Source of the DNA: Otis tarda
Taxonomy: Eukaryota; Chordata; Aves; Otidiformes; Otididae
Length of the DNA: 64,000 bases
NCBI GenBank assembly: GCA_026413225.1
Contig: CM048552.1
Location: 49,243,001 to 49,307,000 of the forward strand
Reading direction: 5' to 3'
The position numbers and the translations under genes are program-made. Of the stretch, positions 11,401-23,000 are shown piece after piece. Position 1 is the stretch's first letter; every line of letters begins with the position of its first letter. The notes under the pieces are model-generated. The model ran no database searches and was not told the origin of the DNA. It saw nothing but the letters and a program-made list of their open reading frames with translations.

Positions 11401-14400
11401 ACTACTTAATACCAGACTCTAAACAAAACACAGTCCCTGGGAGCACCATAAAACAGGCAAGTCGAACTTAGTGAGTCATCCTCCAAATTTCACAGACAGT
11501 TTTTGTAAGTACTTTACTTTTCCTGATTTACAACAACTGATTTATTTTCCCATGAAGGTACGAGGCTCATTGAAAAACCTATAACCTTGAAATGCCACTA
11601 TTGTTGCTTTACACAAGAATAAACTTTCATCCATACAGTCTAAATCAGCAGTTAAAAGAGGTAGGGACTAGAGGGTAAATCCTCAGCTCTGGGGCCCAGT
11701 CCATGTAACAGGGATGGATACTGCAGAGATATAGCCCCAACCAAGGCCATTTCTCATCAATCCAAGTTAAATGAAACTCGACTTTCATGACGTCATTTAG
11801 CCCTCACTAAAGCTTCCAACATTGCCTTGTATGTTTTGCAAGTGCAGCACCAAAACGCACTCAAGGTTTCCACATGCTATGTCAAGCAAAGCATTCTGGA
11901 AAATTATGGGGGACAATTTGTCTCCTATATGCTATGGAGAAATTGCAGAAAATCGGAACGCAGAGAAAAGAAAGTGTGGAACTGCAGCTGGTGAATTTAT
12001 TGAGCTTTCCTGGGCTTAAAGCCAGGATGTGTTTTTAGATCCTGACCAAGATGTGAGAGAAACAGACAAGAAAGTAAGCAGCCAGCGTCATCCCTGTAGT
12101 TCATTGGGCTTGAGCTGGACTGTCCCTAGAGATTAAAGTACAGATGGCTGATGTCTATGGGCTCTATGGGCTTGAGGACTATTAACAAAGGTAATTCTTA
12201 AAAGGCAATGAACAACTGTGAATCAGGCTGGAAGAGTATGGTAAGGTTTAGGAGCTCTGTCTGTGAGCAGCTCCACTGAGGTTGCAAAAGCTATTTGCTC
12301 AGGAAGTTTATCACCCTTTGTGGGTAAGGTACGATGCAAATCCATTTCCCCTGAAATGGAAAATTGAGGCGCTGCTGGAGCTGCACGTTTATGAGGCAAT
12401 GGAAACCAGTCACAATCAAATTGTAACCCAAACTGTTTCCTGGCCTATACCAGCCCCACTGAGTTTCCTCTTGTCTGGATAACTCTTCCTGTCTTGCGAC
12501 AAACTACTGGGCTCACAACTGCATGCTGTCCATGGCTGACTTTTGAAAGCAGTAATTTCAGAGAGGGAGTGCAAGGGAGTCCTGACAGAAGGACTCCTTC
12601 AACCATCCATCTAATATGACAGTTCCCAGTGCAGTTAATCAAGCAATGCCCTTTTCTCATTTAACATGCCCAGAGTTGCTGCAACTGTCACATGTTAGCA
12701 ATTACACTCTTAACTACACAGGTATATGCTAGCTATATGATGAGCCAAGTTCCATTCTCTGTTATAACTGGTTTAAATCTGGAAGAATCCTTTTTGTAAG
12801 TGAGTCTGCCCTGCCACTGAGAGGGGCATTAATATGCTGATTATACTAACACCAGCAGCTGATCAAACTGAATTATTACCTTTCATAAACTGTTTGTTAT
12901 AGTTCAATAAAAAATAATTCCAAAAGAAATACAACAAGGACACAAGGGAACAGGTAAAGCAGATTAACTGGTAAGACAATGATATTGACAGCATTTTCTT
13001 AAATTATTACTAGGAAGATAATGTCACCCAGCACATCTGAGCAGTGTTTTGAGGGAAAATGACTCTCTCCAGGGAAATATTTTAATTAAGGCAAAATTGT
13101 TAGATTGCTCTGAAATTCTTAGATTGACAGCCTTTGTCACTATTATTTTCTACTACATGTAGAAAAATACATGTTAAAAAAACAATTAAGCAATAATTAC
13201 TTGTGCAAAGAATGCACTACCTTGCTAAAAGTGCACAAATAGGAGTTAGTTGTTTGGTTTATATTTTGTATATCAGAAATGCCAGCAGTAATAGGAACAC
13301 ACCTTTCCCAACAGCCTGATTACTGAATGTGATTACTAATGCACATTGAGTATTTTCATCCTTCCAGTGCTCCCTTTTCAGAGTAGTAAAGCATCAATGC
13401 TGTTAGGAAAAGATTGCACCTGATGTCATATCTGGAAACTAATTTAATGGGAAATTGGATAGTGACAAACTGATGATGATTTATTTTTAATGGCAAATGC
13501 CTCATTAGTTATGATTTATTTAGATGACCTTCCCAGTCCTATGGTATTTTCTTCTACGGTATTTTCCTCCTCTCTGCACCTCACCCCCTCCAAAATCCTG
13601 TACACTCCAAAAAGAGCAGAAGTAAACACTGCTGATCAGGTGCCTGATCCCTCAGACCTTTACTCCTGTTCATTAGATCCATCAATTTCCATGGTCCTGC
13701 TGATGTATGTAATGAGCACAAGACAGGCCCCTGGATCATTATTACGAATCTCTATGTATCCCTCATAGGATGCTTATTATCAAGTATCCTGGGGCAACAA
13801 AAGATATTTTGTTCTTTTTGTTTCATTTTTTTTTTTCACTTGACTTACTTAGATTTTCAGATTAGTGGTGAAAGTGGTTTGTTTTGCCTGAAAAGCATTG
13901 AATAATCTCCCTGGCTCTCACAGGAATTAAGAATGCCATGCTTGAGTCATTATTTAAAGTACACAGCTTTTGATATTTTTTGATTTCTTCTTCCAAAGAA
14001 ATCAAGTTAATGATTGGTTGTTTAAACTGAGAGTCTAAGAAAACAGCCCAGAGAGTAATACTCGGTCTCCATTAAGCAAGAAGAAGAAAAACAAGAACAA
14101 GAACAAAAATGTAGCATCTTTGTTTTAGGAGCAGGGCTAGCAGGCTCACAGATAAGCAGAGGTGGAAAGGGTCAGCTTCTCTTTGCTGGTGTCCCAGTTG
14201 TCTCTCTTTCCAGAGACACGAATCCCAGCCACTGCAATTCAGAGAAGTAGCAGCTTCTGATGTGAAACTACATGGGGTTCTTTACAAACCACTTTTCAAA
14301 GTAAGTCTAGTGTTAACGGTGTCTTTCAATATTTTCCCCCATCTATTGGTCTATCCTGTTAAAGGAATTCAAGTGCATTGAAGTATGATTGATTTTCCTG

Positions 14401-15244
14401 CGTTACTTATGCTGATTTCAGAGAGACCTCCGAGAGTGGGAATTCTTACTGTATCAGGCCTTGCATTTTTTTCAAAGCTGCGCTTTATATTTAGTAACCC
14501 AAACAATTTTGCAGCCTTCCTTGAGCAAGCCAGCATGAAAGTAAGCCCTCTGAAATTCAGTTGGGTTCTTGTTTTGATTGCAAAAGTAGTCTAGCAAAAC
14601 AATTTGTAACACGTATGAGGGAATCTCCTGTCTTAGCAGATAGCTCTTCTTGTATAAGCCTCAAATCTTTTTTTTTTGTTTTTCCTTGTTGATGTCATTT
14701 TTATCAAAGAACACATTTTTGTTTTCATTGCCAGTTTCTTATAGATATATTTAGTTGAACATTTTCAGACCTCACTAAGGATAGAAACCGGTCATCACAG
14801 CATTACAGAGGGACTTATACCCATCATGTTAACCTAATACAACCTACTTTATGTTCCTGGTCCCAGGGATAGAATTCAGATCACTGCCCCACATCACTGC
14901 AGGCTGCATCAAACGTCTCACCACAGCTTCAGGTCTGGAAGCTCAAGGCTTCCCTGGCTTCACGTAGTCCCCAGTGAGCACAACTGGCCACACAGCAGAG
15001 CAGCCAGTGCAATATTAAACATGTTGCTTCCAGGTGTGCTGATGTGCCTTAACCTCCTAATCCAGAGTGCCAGCTGGGTTTAGAGACAATGTGAGCACTT
15101 CTATATGAGGAAGGTAGGCACAGCCTAGAGGTAGGTGATGAGAAGAATTGTGTGTCCTAAATCTTGTCTCCTCTGGTGCACACAACTCCTTGCTAAATGC
15201 TTCAGCAAAGTGATTCTATTTAATCTGGTCTCTCAGATCTGCCC

Positions 15245-15276
15245 CTGAAAGTAGGATCTGAAAGTAGGATCTGAAA
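15245..15276. repeat. Tandem duplication, 15-bp unit
   Basis: The unit 'ctgaaagtaggat' plus two bases occurs twice, followed by a partial third copy. Confidence 0.85.
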
Positions 15277-17991
15277 TTCTTCTTAAAAAAAAAATGAAAT
15301 AGATGATGAAATTATGTTTTCTCAAATCAATTATTGCAGGTTGAATTTGTGCAGTGGGAGCAAGAAGCCAGGATCCCCTTTGTCCACTCCTGCCCTTACA
15401 CATCAGGTTGCAGAGCTGTGTTCTCTCTTGCACTCACAGTTTCAACAGATGCCCATATCCTCATGCTTTGAGCAGGAGAAATCGTTAGGATAACAGAGAA
15501 CCAAACTCAGATTTTTCTCTACCTTGGTAAACGTTTGAGCCATTACAGGAAGGAGCAGCGCACTGTAGGTCTATTAAGAAAATGACAACTGCATTTCATA
15601 TGGGGCCTGATGGCGTCAGAATGAGGTCTCAGAGCAATCTGAGTAAAATTCCTGAAATCACATTAAAAAGACTTTGCCTTTGGATTTTGAGTTAGGTAAG
15701 GTGTAAGATGCTGGCTGCTCTCCAACTGTTTTTGACTGAGTGTCAAAACTTGTATGTCTTTCGTTGATATGTTTTCTTTTGAAAGTTTAGTTTTCAGTGT
15801 TTGACTTTGCAGACAGCTTGTCAGGTCTTGCCAAAGAAAGATGACCCTTTCCAAGAGTGTGCAAAAATAAAAACAAAAATATAGAAAAATAATTACTTGG
15901 AGGTATTTATGTCCTCAAAGCCCTACAGAGAAGGAATGTTTTAGTTCAAGATGTCTGAGAACACAGACTTACCTTTTAAGAATATTTGCGCCTGTATTTA
16001 TTTGCCAAAACCTGAGTGTCAGATTCCTTTTTTCCTGTGGAACCATTGATGATAGCATCTCATACTTTCCCTGAGGTACTGGTTCAACAGGTTTCACTGT
16101 TTATCAGCAGTCCTTTTTTTCCTCTGTGATTGCCTGGAGTTGCCTACTTCACAGCTCAGGACTCACCCTTGCTGCAGAAGAAATAATGATGAGTGGCAAA
16201 ATGGGAGTGCATCTCCCAAGAAGGAGCAGCCCTCGCTTAGACTGGAGCGGCATGGACCTTCTGTGGGGGCAATAGGGTTACCCATGCCTTGTCCCTGACA
16301 GAGGGTGTACCCCAAGGTCTCTTGCTGCACAGCAAGTGGTGTGGCACTCATGGAACAACTCAGCAGGAACAGTTCCTCTCTTTCTTGAATAAACCTAGCC
16401 AAGTAATTCAGAGTGCTGCAGAAAAGACCTACTGTTTTCTCCATATGGATTGCTTTGGCCTTTTTTTTTTGCTACTGTTTATTAAATCCTGTTGCACAAA
16501 CGGTAGTTTCGAACAACACTCCAGTCCTTGCAGTTTTTCTGTTGCAGTAGAAACAAAGAAATGTTTAATATCGTTTTGCTATTTTGAGATCCAAGGAGTA
16601 GAAAGCACAATGCATACGGGAAAAAGATCGTTCCAACATGTATTTTTTCCAAGGACTTTATGTTAAAACCTGAAACCGAACATGAGCTATCCTCTGGTAA
16701 TTTAATAAGAAACAGATTTAAAGTTTGAAAATATTGAAAATAATTTTACCATTCTTTATCACTACATCACTACAATCTATTTATGAAACAAAGGGAAATG
16801 AAATGTCTGACAGCACTAGTTCTAGCTGCAGAAAATCCATCAGTATAATATAAAACCAACCATGCCAGACTTGAAAGCCAAATTGGTTTGCAGAGCATGC
16901 TGAACATTAACTATTAACACTATTTTTTTCTACCTAGAGCCACTTTTCTTGCAAATGGCAAAACCATTAGTGAGCTGCCAAACTATATTTTCCACTTAAT
17001 TTCAATGTTGAAGAATCTAGACATGACAAAATTTGGTTCATCAGTGGAATATGAGGAAAACAAGAACTCAAGGCTCTCATGCCATTTTTTCTCTCTGCAA
17101 ACCCCATAATCTTGTCTAATTTGAATAATTATAAGCTTTGCAGGGCTGACAAGGTTCACACAGGTAAATCACCATGTTGTCTGCTGCATCCGTGATCAAT
17201 TGAAGCCTTAAAGGCACACAACTGAACATCATTTTTTGTCCATTCACTCCTTCTGTAAATCATTGAGTTGTGTAGTTCTATGCAAATATAATATTGAGGA
17301 AAATAGTTGTGATTAAAAAGCATCAGGGATATCTCAAACCATGAGCTAAAATTTCGTACCCAGAAGTTTCAGTAAGAGATCAATTTGACAATGTCTTCCA
17401 ACTTGGATTTTTATTTTAAAAGGTAGAGCAGTTTTTTGATCATGTCTTTATTTTTTGATAGCTTTTAGGAATCTTGTCTGCAGTTAATTCATCTCCCTCT
17501 CTCTCACAGTGTGGCTGTATGGATATAATTGCTTATCTTAGGAAGTCATCAAGCAGTTCTTTCTATCCTTTCATCTGGGTGTATTAGAAAGCTCAATTTA
17601 TTATATCAAAATATAGCATCTTTCCATTCTCCAAAGACCCTTGAACAGCACATAGACCTCAGCAGACAAAAGACAGCATTCAAGATGAGTTTTTGATGGT
17701 GGGGAAAAACAAAATCAGCCTCAGATTTCCTGGAGCTCAAACCGATTTGGTGATTATGTTAATCTTTTGCATTACAGCAGTAGCAAAAGGCATGACCATG
17801 TTTTAGGTCTTCTTGTGCTGAATACTGGAAAAAATATAAGTAAGGGTAGGAACCTGAGGAATTTGCACTATACACAAGAAAAGTCTCATTGAGTGAAAGA
17901 ATGAATCTGCAAAGCCCTAGGCAGAAATGCTGATGTTTGCGTGCATGTTTTCTCTAAACAAGTTAGCTTCATCTCTGAAGCTTCCTGGAAA

Positions 17992-18030
17992 CAGTGGGAG
18001 GACTCCCACTGACTTCAGTAGGCTGTGGCT
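17992..18030. repeat. Dispersed palindromic 'gggag ... ctcccactgacttcag' remnant
   Basis: Shows 'gtgggaggactcccactgac' followed by 'ttcagtaggct', a self-complementary arrangement with the same 'CCA(C/T)TGACTTCA' core seen at 9216 and, degenerate, at 38485 and 59660. The parent family is not identified. Confidence 0.3.
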
Positions 18031-19779
18031 TTCACTTCTGTATGTGCATATGCAAGTTTCACTCAAACAAAGCCAATCCATAGAGATCACCACTTATCTC
18101 AGAGGCCCCTGCTGAATGCATGTTGTTGTTGCGCCCAGCAGCAATTTTGTCGTACTCTGAATCCCCAGAAGGAGACCTCAGTTCCAGCTCCAGCTACACA
18201 CAACATTGAGCAATGGGTCACTGCGTGAGACTGGCTCCTTGGCTCTCTTTAAAGGAATTAAAATGGTTGTGGGAGAGCTTCCCACACCCAAGGATGCTAG
18301 CCAGAAAAGGTCAAGTTACAAATACTACCAGATCTGCCAGGGCCTTGTAATATTTGTCCAATTGTCTTTTGTCATTTCTTATATATTGTTTTATTATATC
18401 CTGCAGAAAAGCAAATTGGATCTGGGAGGCTGAACTGGGAAAGGGAAAAATCTTATCTTTAAATTCTTTGTCTGGATCGTTTTATGTGAAGTTTTGTTGG
18501 GGAAGGAAGGTTTGACTCTGAGCAGGCTGTGGGAAGAAATGCACTAATTTCTGGGATTTCTATAGCTTCTGGAGGAAGTCAGAAGTGCCTGCAGAGAGCA
18601 TCTGTCCCCCCAGTTTGGGCAGGAACATAACACAAAGCAAGCAAAACAGATATATTTCAGTCTGGCCAGTTCATGCTGCCTATCCCCTAGCAGATGTGAA
18701 CCAAACACCCTTACAGTTTTGGGAAATATTTGAAGATGCTGTAGTTGTTTTTATTTTAGACCTTATCTGAAAGCCTGACAGATGCTTTCCAGCTCTCAAA
18801 GGAGTCATGATTGTAATGAAAGCCTTATATTCACTTCAACAGATGTAAGTCCAATCACAGGACAGGATTTTATTTCTAAATCCAGATGTTCGTGTTAATT
18901 TCATTTCATTGTGTCTGAATCATTTGGGTTCTTCTCAGGTAGCAAGGATTTTGGAGGGGAACATGATACTTCAGATCAACCAGTCTGGAGGTGGACTTTC
19001 TGTATGTTTTACTCTCCCAGGAGAGAGACAATATTTTTCCCTTCAATCTGCTTGCTATCAGGCCAGCAATTTTTCAGTAGCTTTCTGCGTTGCAATAGCC
19101 ACTATTTTTCTTCTTCCAATAGCAAGAGAGATCTTATTTTTACTTTCCTGGGAGGCTTGGCAAGGTGTTTCCTCCTTTGCCTGTCTCACCCTGCGCTACA
19201 AATAGTTCCTTCAGCCTTGGCACACTCAGGTGAAGATTCCCCTACTTTTGGGGAGCTATTCGTGAACTGTGACAACAGGACAAAGCAAATAGGAAGTCTT
19301 CTCTTGCTTACCATAAGGCACTGCATGCTGTCCACAGCAGTATATGCTGAACAAATCAATATAAAGGATGCAAGCAAAACAGATTTCTCAAAATGCTTTT
19401 TTATTCTTTTTTTTGTTTGGTTGGTTTTTTTTGAGTGTGAATGAATGAGGTGTCTGGAAATGAAAAAGACAATGCTTCACTTATTAATTCTATTATTTCT
19501 CTTTATATTATTATACTTGAATATCAGGAATAAGAAATATCACTGACTGTTTGATCCATTTTTATTCCGTTCTTTGTCATGCACGACTAGCTGTTGCTGG
19601 AGGTATAGAGTATTGGTTTTGGCAGTCATTTTCTCTCATCAAATATGGACACTGATATTGATGGCCAGCATAATAACTTCCCACTCTTCTTGTCAATGTA
19701 TGAACATTCAAGGAGCAAATTTCCCTTCCCAATACATGTTTCTATGGTGGTAAGATAAAGGAATAGATCAATTGCTAAT

Positions 19780-19910
19780 CAGAATCGCAGAAAGGACCCC
19801 TGGAAGTCATCTGGTCCAGCCCCTCATTCAGAGAATGTCTCTGTCATTAGATTGTATTGCTCAGGGACTTGTCCTTGCATCTTAAAACTGTTGTACCACT
19901 GTAGGATTTT
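19780..19910 (-). mobile_element. Old CR1 3' fragment
   Basis: The sequence starts 'cagaatcgcagaa' and continues with 'ggaagtcatctggtccagcccct' and 'gctcagggacttgtcc', which fits the 3' end of an older CR1 subfamily on the minus strand. It is much more diverged than the copy that begins 26 bp further on, so it is an earlier insertion. Confidence 0.65.
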
Positions 19911-19935
19911 CCATTTGACTTTCTTTCCCCATCAG

Positions 19936-20038
19936 ATCATAGAATCATAGAATGGTTAGAGTTGGAAGGGACCTTCAAAGGTCATCTAGTCCAACCCCCC
20001 TGCAAGAGCAGGGACATCCCTGACTAGATCAGGTTGCT
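19936..20038 (-). mobile_element. CR1 3' tail fragment
   Basis: Two tail 8-mers ('atcatagaatcatagaat') are followed by the 'ggaagggaccttcaaaggtc' hairpin block, 'ccaacccccctgcaagagca' and 'gactagatcaggttgct'. This is a clean copy of the CR1 3' UTR and stop region, 5'-truncated after about 100 bp. The sequence closely matches the 3' end of the open copy at 51275-52833 ('gactagatca' against the complement of 'tgatctagtc'), suggesting the same subfamily. Confidence 0.92.
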
Positions 20039-23000
20039 ATTGAAGAGACGTGTAGATCAGGTCTCTGGAAATTTGTTTGGGGGATATATTAAGAGCATGA
20101 TTGGGATTGTCTTGCACTTGCTAGAGAACATGGTACTTACATACTCCCTTCCTCTCACAGTTTGGTCAACAGCTTTCAGACACCACTGTCCCTTCACCGT
20201 GGTCTACATGTGGGACAAGAGTGGGTGTAGACATGGAAAAAAGGAAGTAATTTCACAAATTTTTATACTTCTGTCTTCAAATTCGTCTTCTGTTCTTGAA
20301 ATCTTCCTGATTTGCCATAAGAGCAGTTTTAAGTGGAAATGTAGTCTTTTTAAGCCTTCCTTCAGACAAGTTTACCTGGAATTTATTCCATCTTTCTATG
20401 GATGGCATTTTCATTTGAGTTTTTTTTTACCAACACTAACTTTCCTGCCAAAGTCCTTTGTGTTTATATCAACTATTCCCATTCAAGATTGGCAAAGATC
20501 TAATTCACTGGTTTTTATGATTTGAGTCAACAGTGTTTTGTCTCTATCTTTCTGTTGTCCTGGAGTCAATGAGAACACATGGGGTGTGTGTCTTATGGCA
20601 ACCATCATAAACATACACCCCCAGAGTGACCTTTGCTTTCTGATTTTTCTTTTTTTTTTAAGTCTCTATACAATCAGGCTCAGATATCTCCAAAAGCCAA
20701 CCAAGTGGGGAGGCAGGCTGGACATAAAATTGATGTAGCTTAGCACTTTCCAACTTCAAAGCACTTGACAAGTTCTAAATTCTCTGCTTTTGGCACATCA
20801 AACATCAGGAATGCTGGGAAAGAGTTGTACCACTTGAGTGGTAGCAGATGGTGATGTTAAGTTTGCAGATCATACTGAGCTAGCAGAGAGCCTGGTGCCA
20901 GAAACACAGGGAAAGCAATACAGATCCAGCAGAGACAGTTCTGTTACCAGCTCAGCAGATGAGTCATTGTGTGACCGAGAGAGTGACCCATGGGATGATT
21001 TCAATTGTTACTTGTGTCCCAGTTCTTCTAAAACAAACAAATAAACACCTTAGAAATTAGTAAAATTTATAACAACCCATCAAAGCAAATTGAGTTATTT
21101 GCATGTTAAATTTTTAACTAACAGCATGTACATTTTCTGGATCACAACTATGTTCTTTCATTTTTGGAAGTGATAGCTAATTGTGATGTGCTGGTTTTTT
21201 TAAGAGCGAATCTCTAAGGAGACCATGATCTAAACAGTTGAGCCAAGTCTCTGTCTCTTCCTCACATGTGAGGCCATTTGCCTTTAGCCTTTGATTGCTT
21301 CAGCTTTCCATCCATATATGCAATTGCAGACCTAGGTTTGTTAGCTTCCTTTAAGAATACTGAATAAAGCATTAACCTGAGAGTTGCAACCATTAGTTTT
21401 AAGGCATGTGCAAGATGTTTCACTAAAATCAGCAGGACTTTCCTTGGAACAGCTCAAAGGCAGGGTTTCATCCCTTGCGAGGCATTGCTTGCCAGATACT
21501 TTAATATTGCTCATTTATAGATGCTTCTATTGTTCTACAATGATTTTACTAGTAGCTAAGTGGGTGTATCAAGTACTTGTCTTTTTTTTTTCCAAGAGGA
21601 AATTGTGAACTAGAGTTCTAGAAATACTGCAGTAAGCTCCCTGTGCAACCTAGAGATTAAAGAATTCTCATAACCCAGTATTAAGATGTAGCTTTTAGAA
21701 TAATTTTGAAATCCACAAAATGTAACCTCTAGAAAGCATATTTTAAGTCTGTAAGTATGGAAACAGCCATGGACTTTTTTTGCTTTGCATTTCTCAGGCA
21801 AGAGCATGCGAAAGGAGCATATCACAAAAAGATACCAACAAAATAAAAACCACACTGAAGGATGTACATTGGTTTATGGCATTTCCTAGACCCATCGTTT
21901 GTTCATGTCTGTAGGCATTTCCAAAGACAGCACAGGAGAAGAAGACAGGACAGTTCCAAGGCAGAAATACGTATTTGTAGGGCAGTTTACTCAAGAAGAG
22001 AGAGTGGGAAGAGATCTTAGTAACTTGACCATGTTAGTAGCTCAGAGCATCCAGAATAACATAAAGATTCTTCAGAAAAAATAGTTTCAAATTGGAAATG
22101 AAGGATAAAGCAGTATCTTTTTTTCCTGAATTACTCAGAATTGCTTTGGTTTTAAGGGTCACAGTCTGCCAACACATGCATATGTAGCCTTTCTGTTCAC
22201 TTCACTGGAAGTTGTAAGCTAGAAATGTAACTGGAGAGAAAATTTGGCAATAAAAATCCAATTTCCTTCTCAGCAACCTATGCCATTTGTATTCCTCTTA
22301 ACATGTTAGTCATCCAAGCAATGAAATGACAGTGCAGCCACAAAGCTGATAAGAGGGAGAGTTCCAAAAGTGTTGGACAAAAGTGTGCAGGCATTTAAAC
22401 TCGACCTGAATATGCAGAGCACCAGGTTTTGATCTTGCAGCCCTGCATTTCAACACTCATATTTGTATATATGCATATGCAAATCAGCCTCTGTGTCAAC
22501 ATGAGTCAGACAAGCACAGACTTAACAGACACTGCTGCAATTCCATCATAGGCATTCCAGCTTTCATGCTGTATATAGCAACAAAACAGCCTCCCTTTGT
22601 TGTAGGCATTGGAAGGAAAATACAAAATACGTACAGGTAAACTTCTTGACTTAAATGCTGCATTATGTTTTCCTGGAAAAAAAAAAAGTGAGATATCTGT
22701 AACTATTATCAATGGTATATGTATCTAAGGGTGTTTCAAAATGACTTCTTTCTAGACAATATATATTCATTTTTGCACTCTGAAAAATAAGAGTATTGCA
22801 GAAATTAAAATTAAATACAGTGCGCATCTACTGAGCAGCAATGTAGCCAGAAGCTATTGAATCAGGAAAAAAAAAATTCCCAGAAGAATAAATAAAAAAT
22901 CTTACCAATTGATTTTCAAATTTGCCCTTGCTTCAGAACTATCACTTGACTAGCACCCCAGACAATATTATAATGATTTCCATTTGAAACTGCTCCAATA

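Larger units (their letters stand above)
6561..19779. other. Non-coding stretch, no gene seen
   Basis: Thirteen kilobases without a recognisable gene, RNA gene or young transposon. The content is mostly AT-rich unique sequence: (TA)n at 6563-6575, 12-bp tandem copies at 6626-6652, 15-bp tandem copies at 15245-15276, and palindromic 'GACTTCAAT'-type remnants near 9216 and 17992. AT-rich blocks at 9300-9900, 10250-10420 and 11210-11400 are dense in forkhead-, Cdx-, POU- and homeodomain-like words. The longest open frames (131 codons at 10155-10550 minus, 128 codons at 8246-8632 plus) are within chance expectation for AT-rich DNA and resemble no family I know. Confidence 0.6.

Noticed and set aside
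16289-16666. Frame containing EGVPQG, resembling reverse-transcriptase motif B
   Set aside because: No motif A or C and no LINE words lie around it. The four-residue match is coincidence.
18911-19444. 177-codon plus-strand open frame
   Set aside because: It begins with GTG and has low-complexity F/S/L-rich translation from T-rich DNA. There is no domain and no splice context.
20034-20525. 163-codon plus-strand open frame
   Set aside because: It starts inside the truncated CR1 tail and continues into unique AT-rich DNA. No recognisable motif.
20838-21044. Frame containing KFADHTEL, resembling CR1 motif C
   Set aside because: The similarity does not extend on either side. It could be an extremely decayed CR1 but cannot be supported without alignment.
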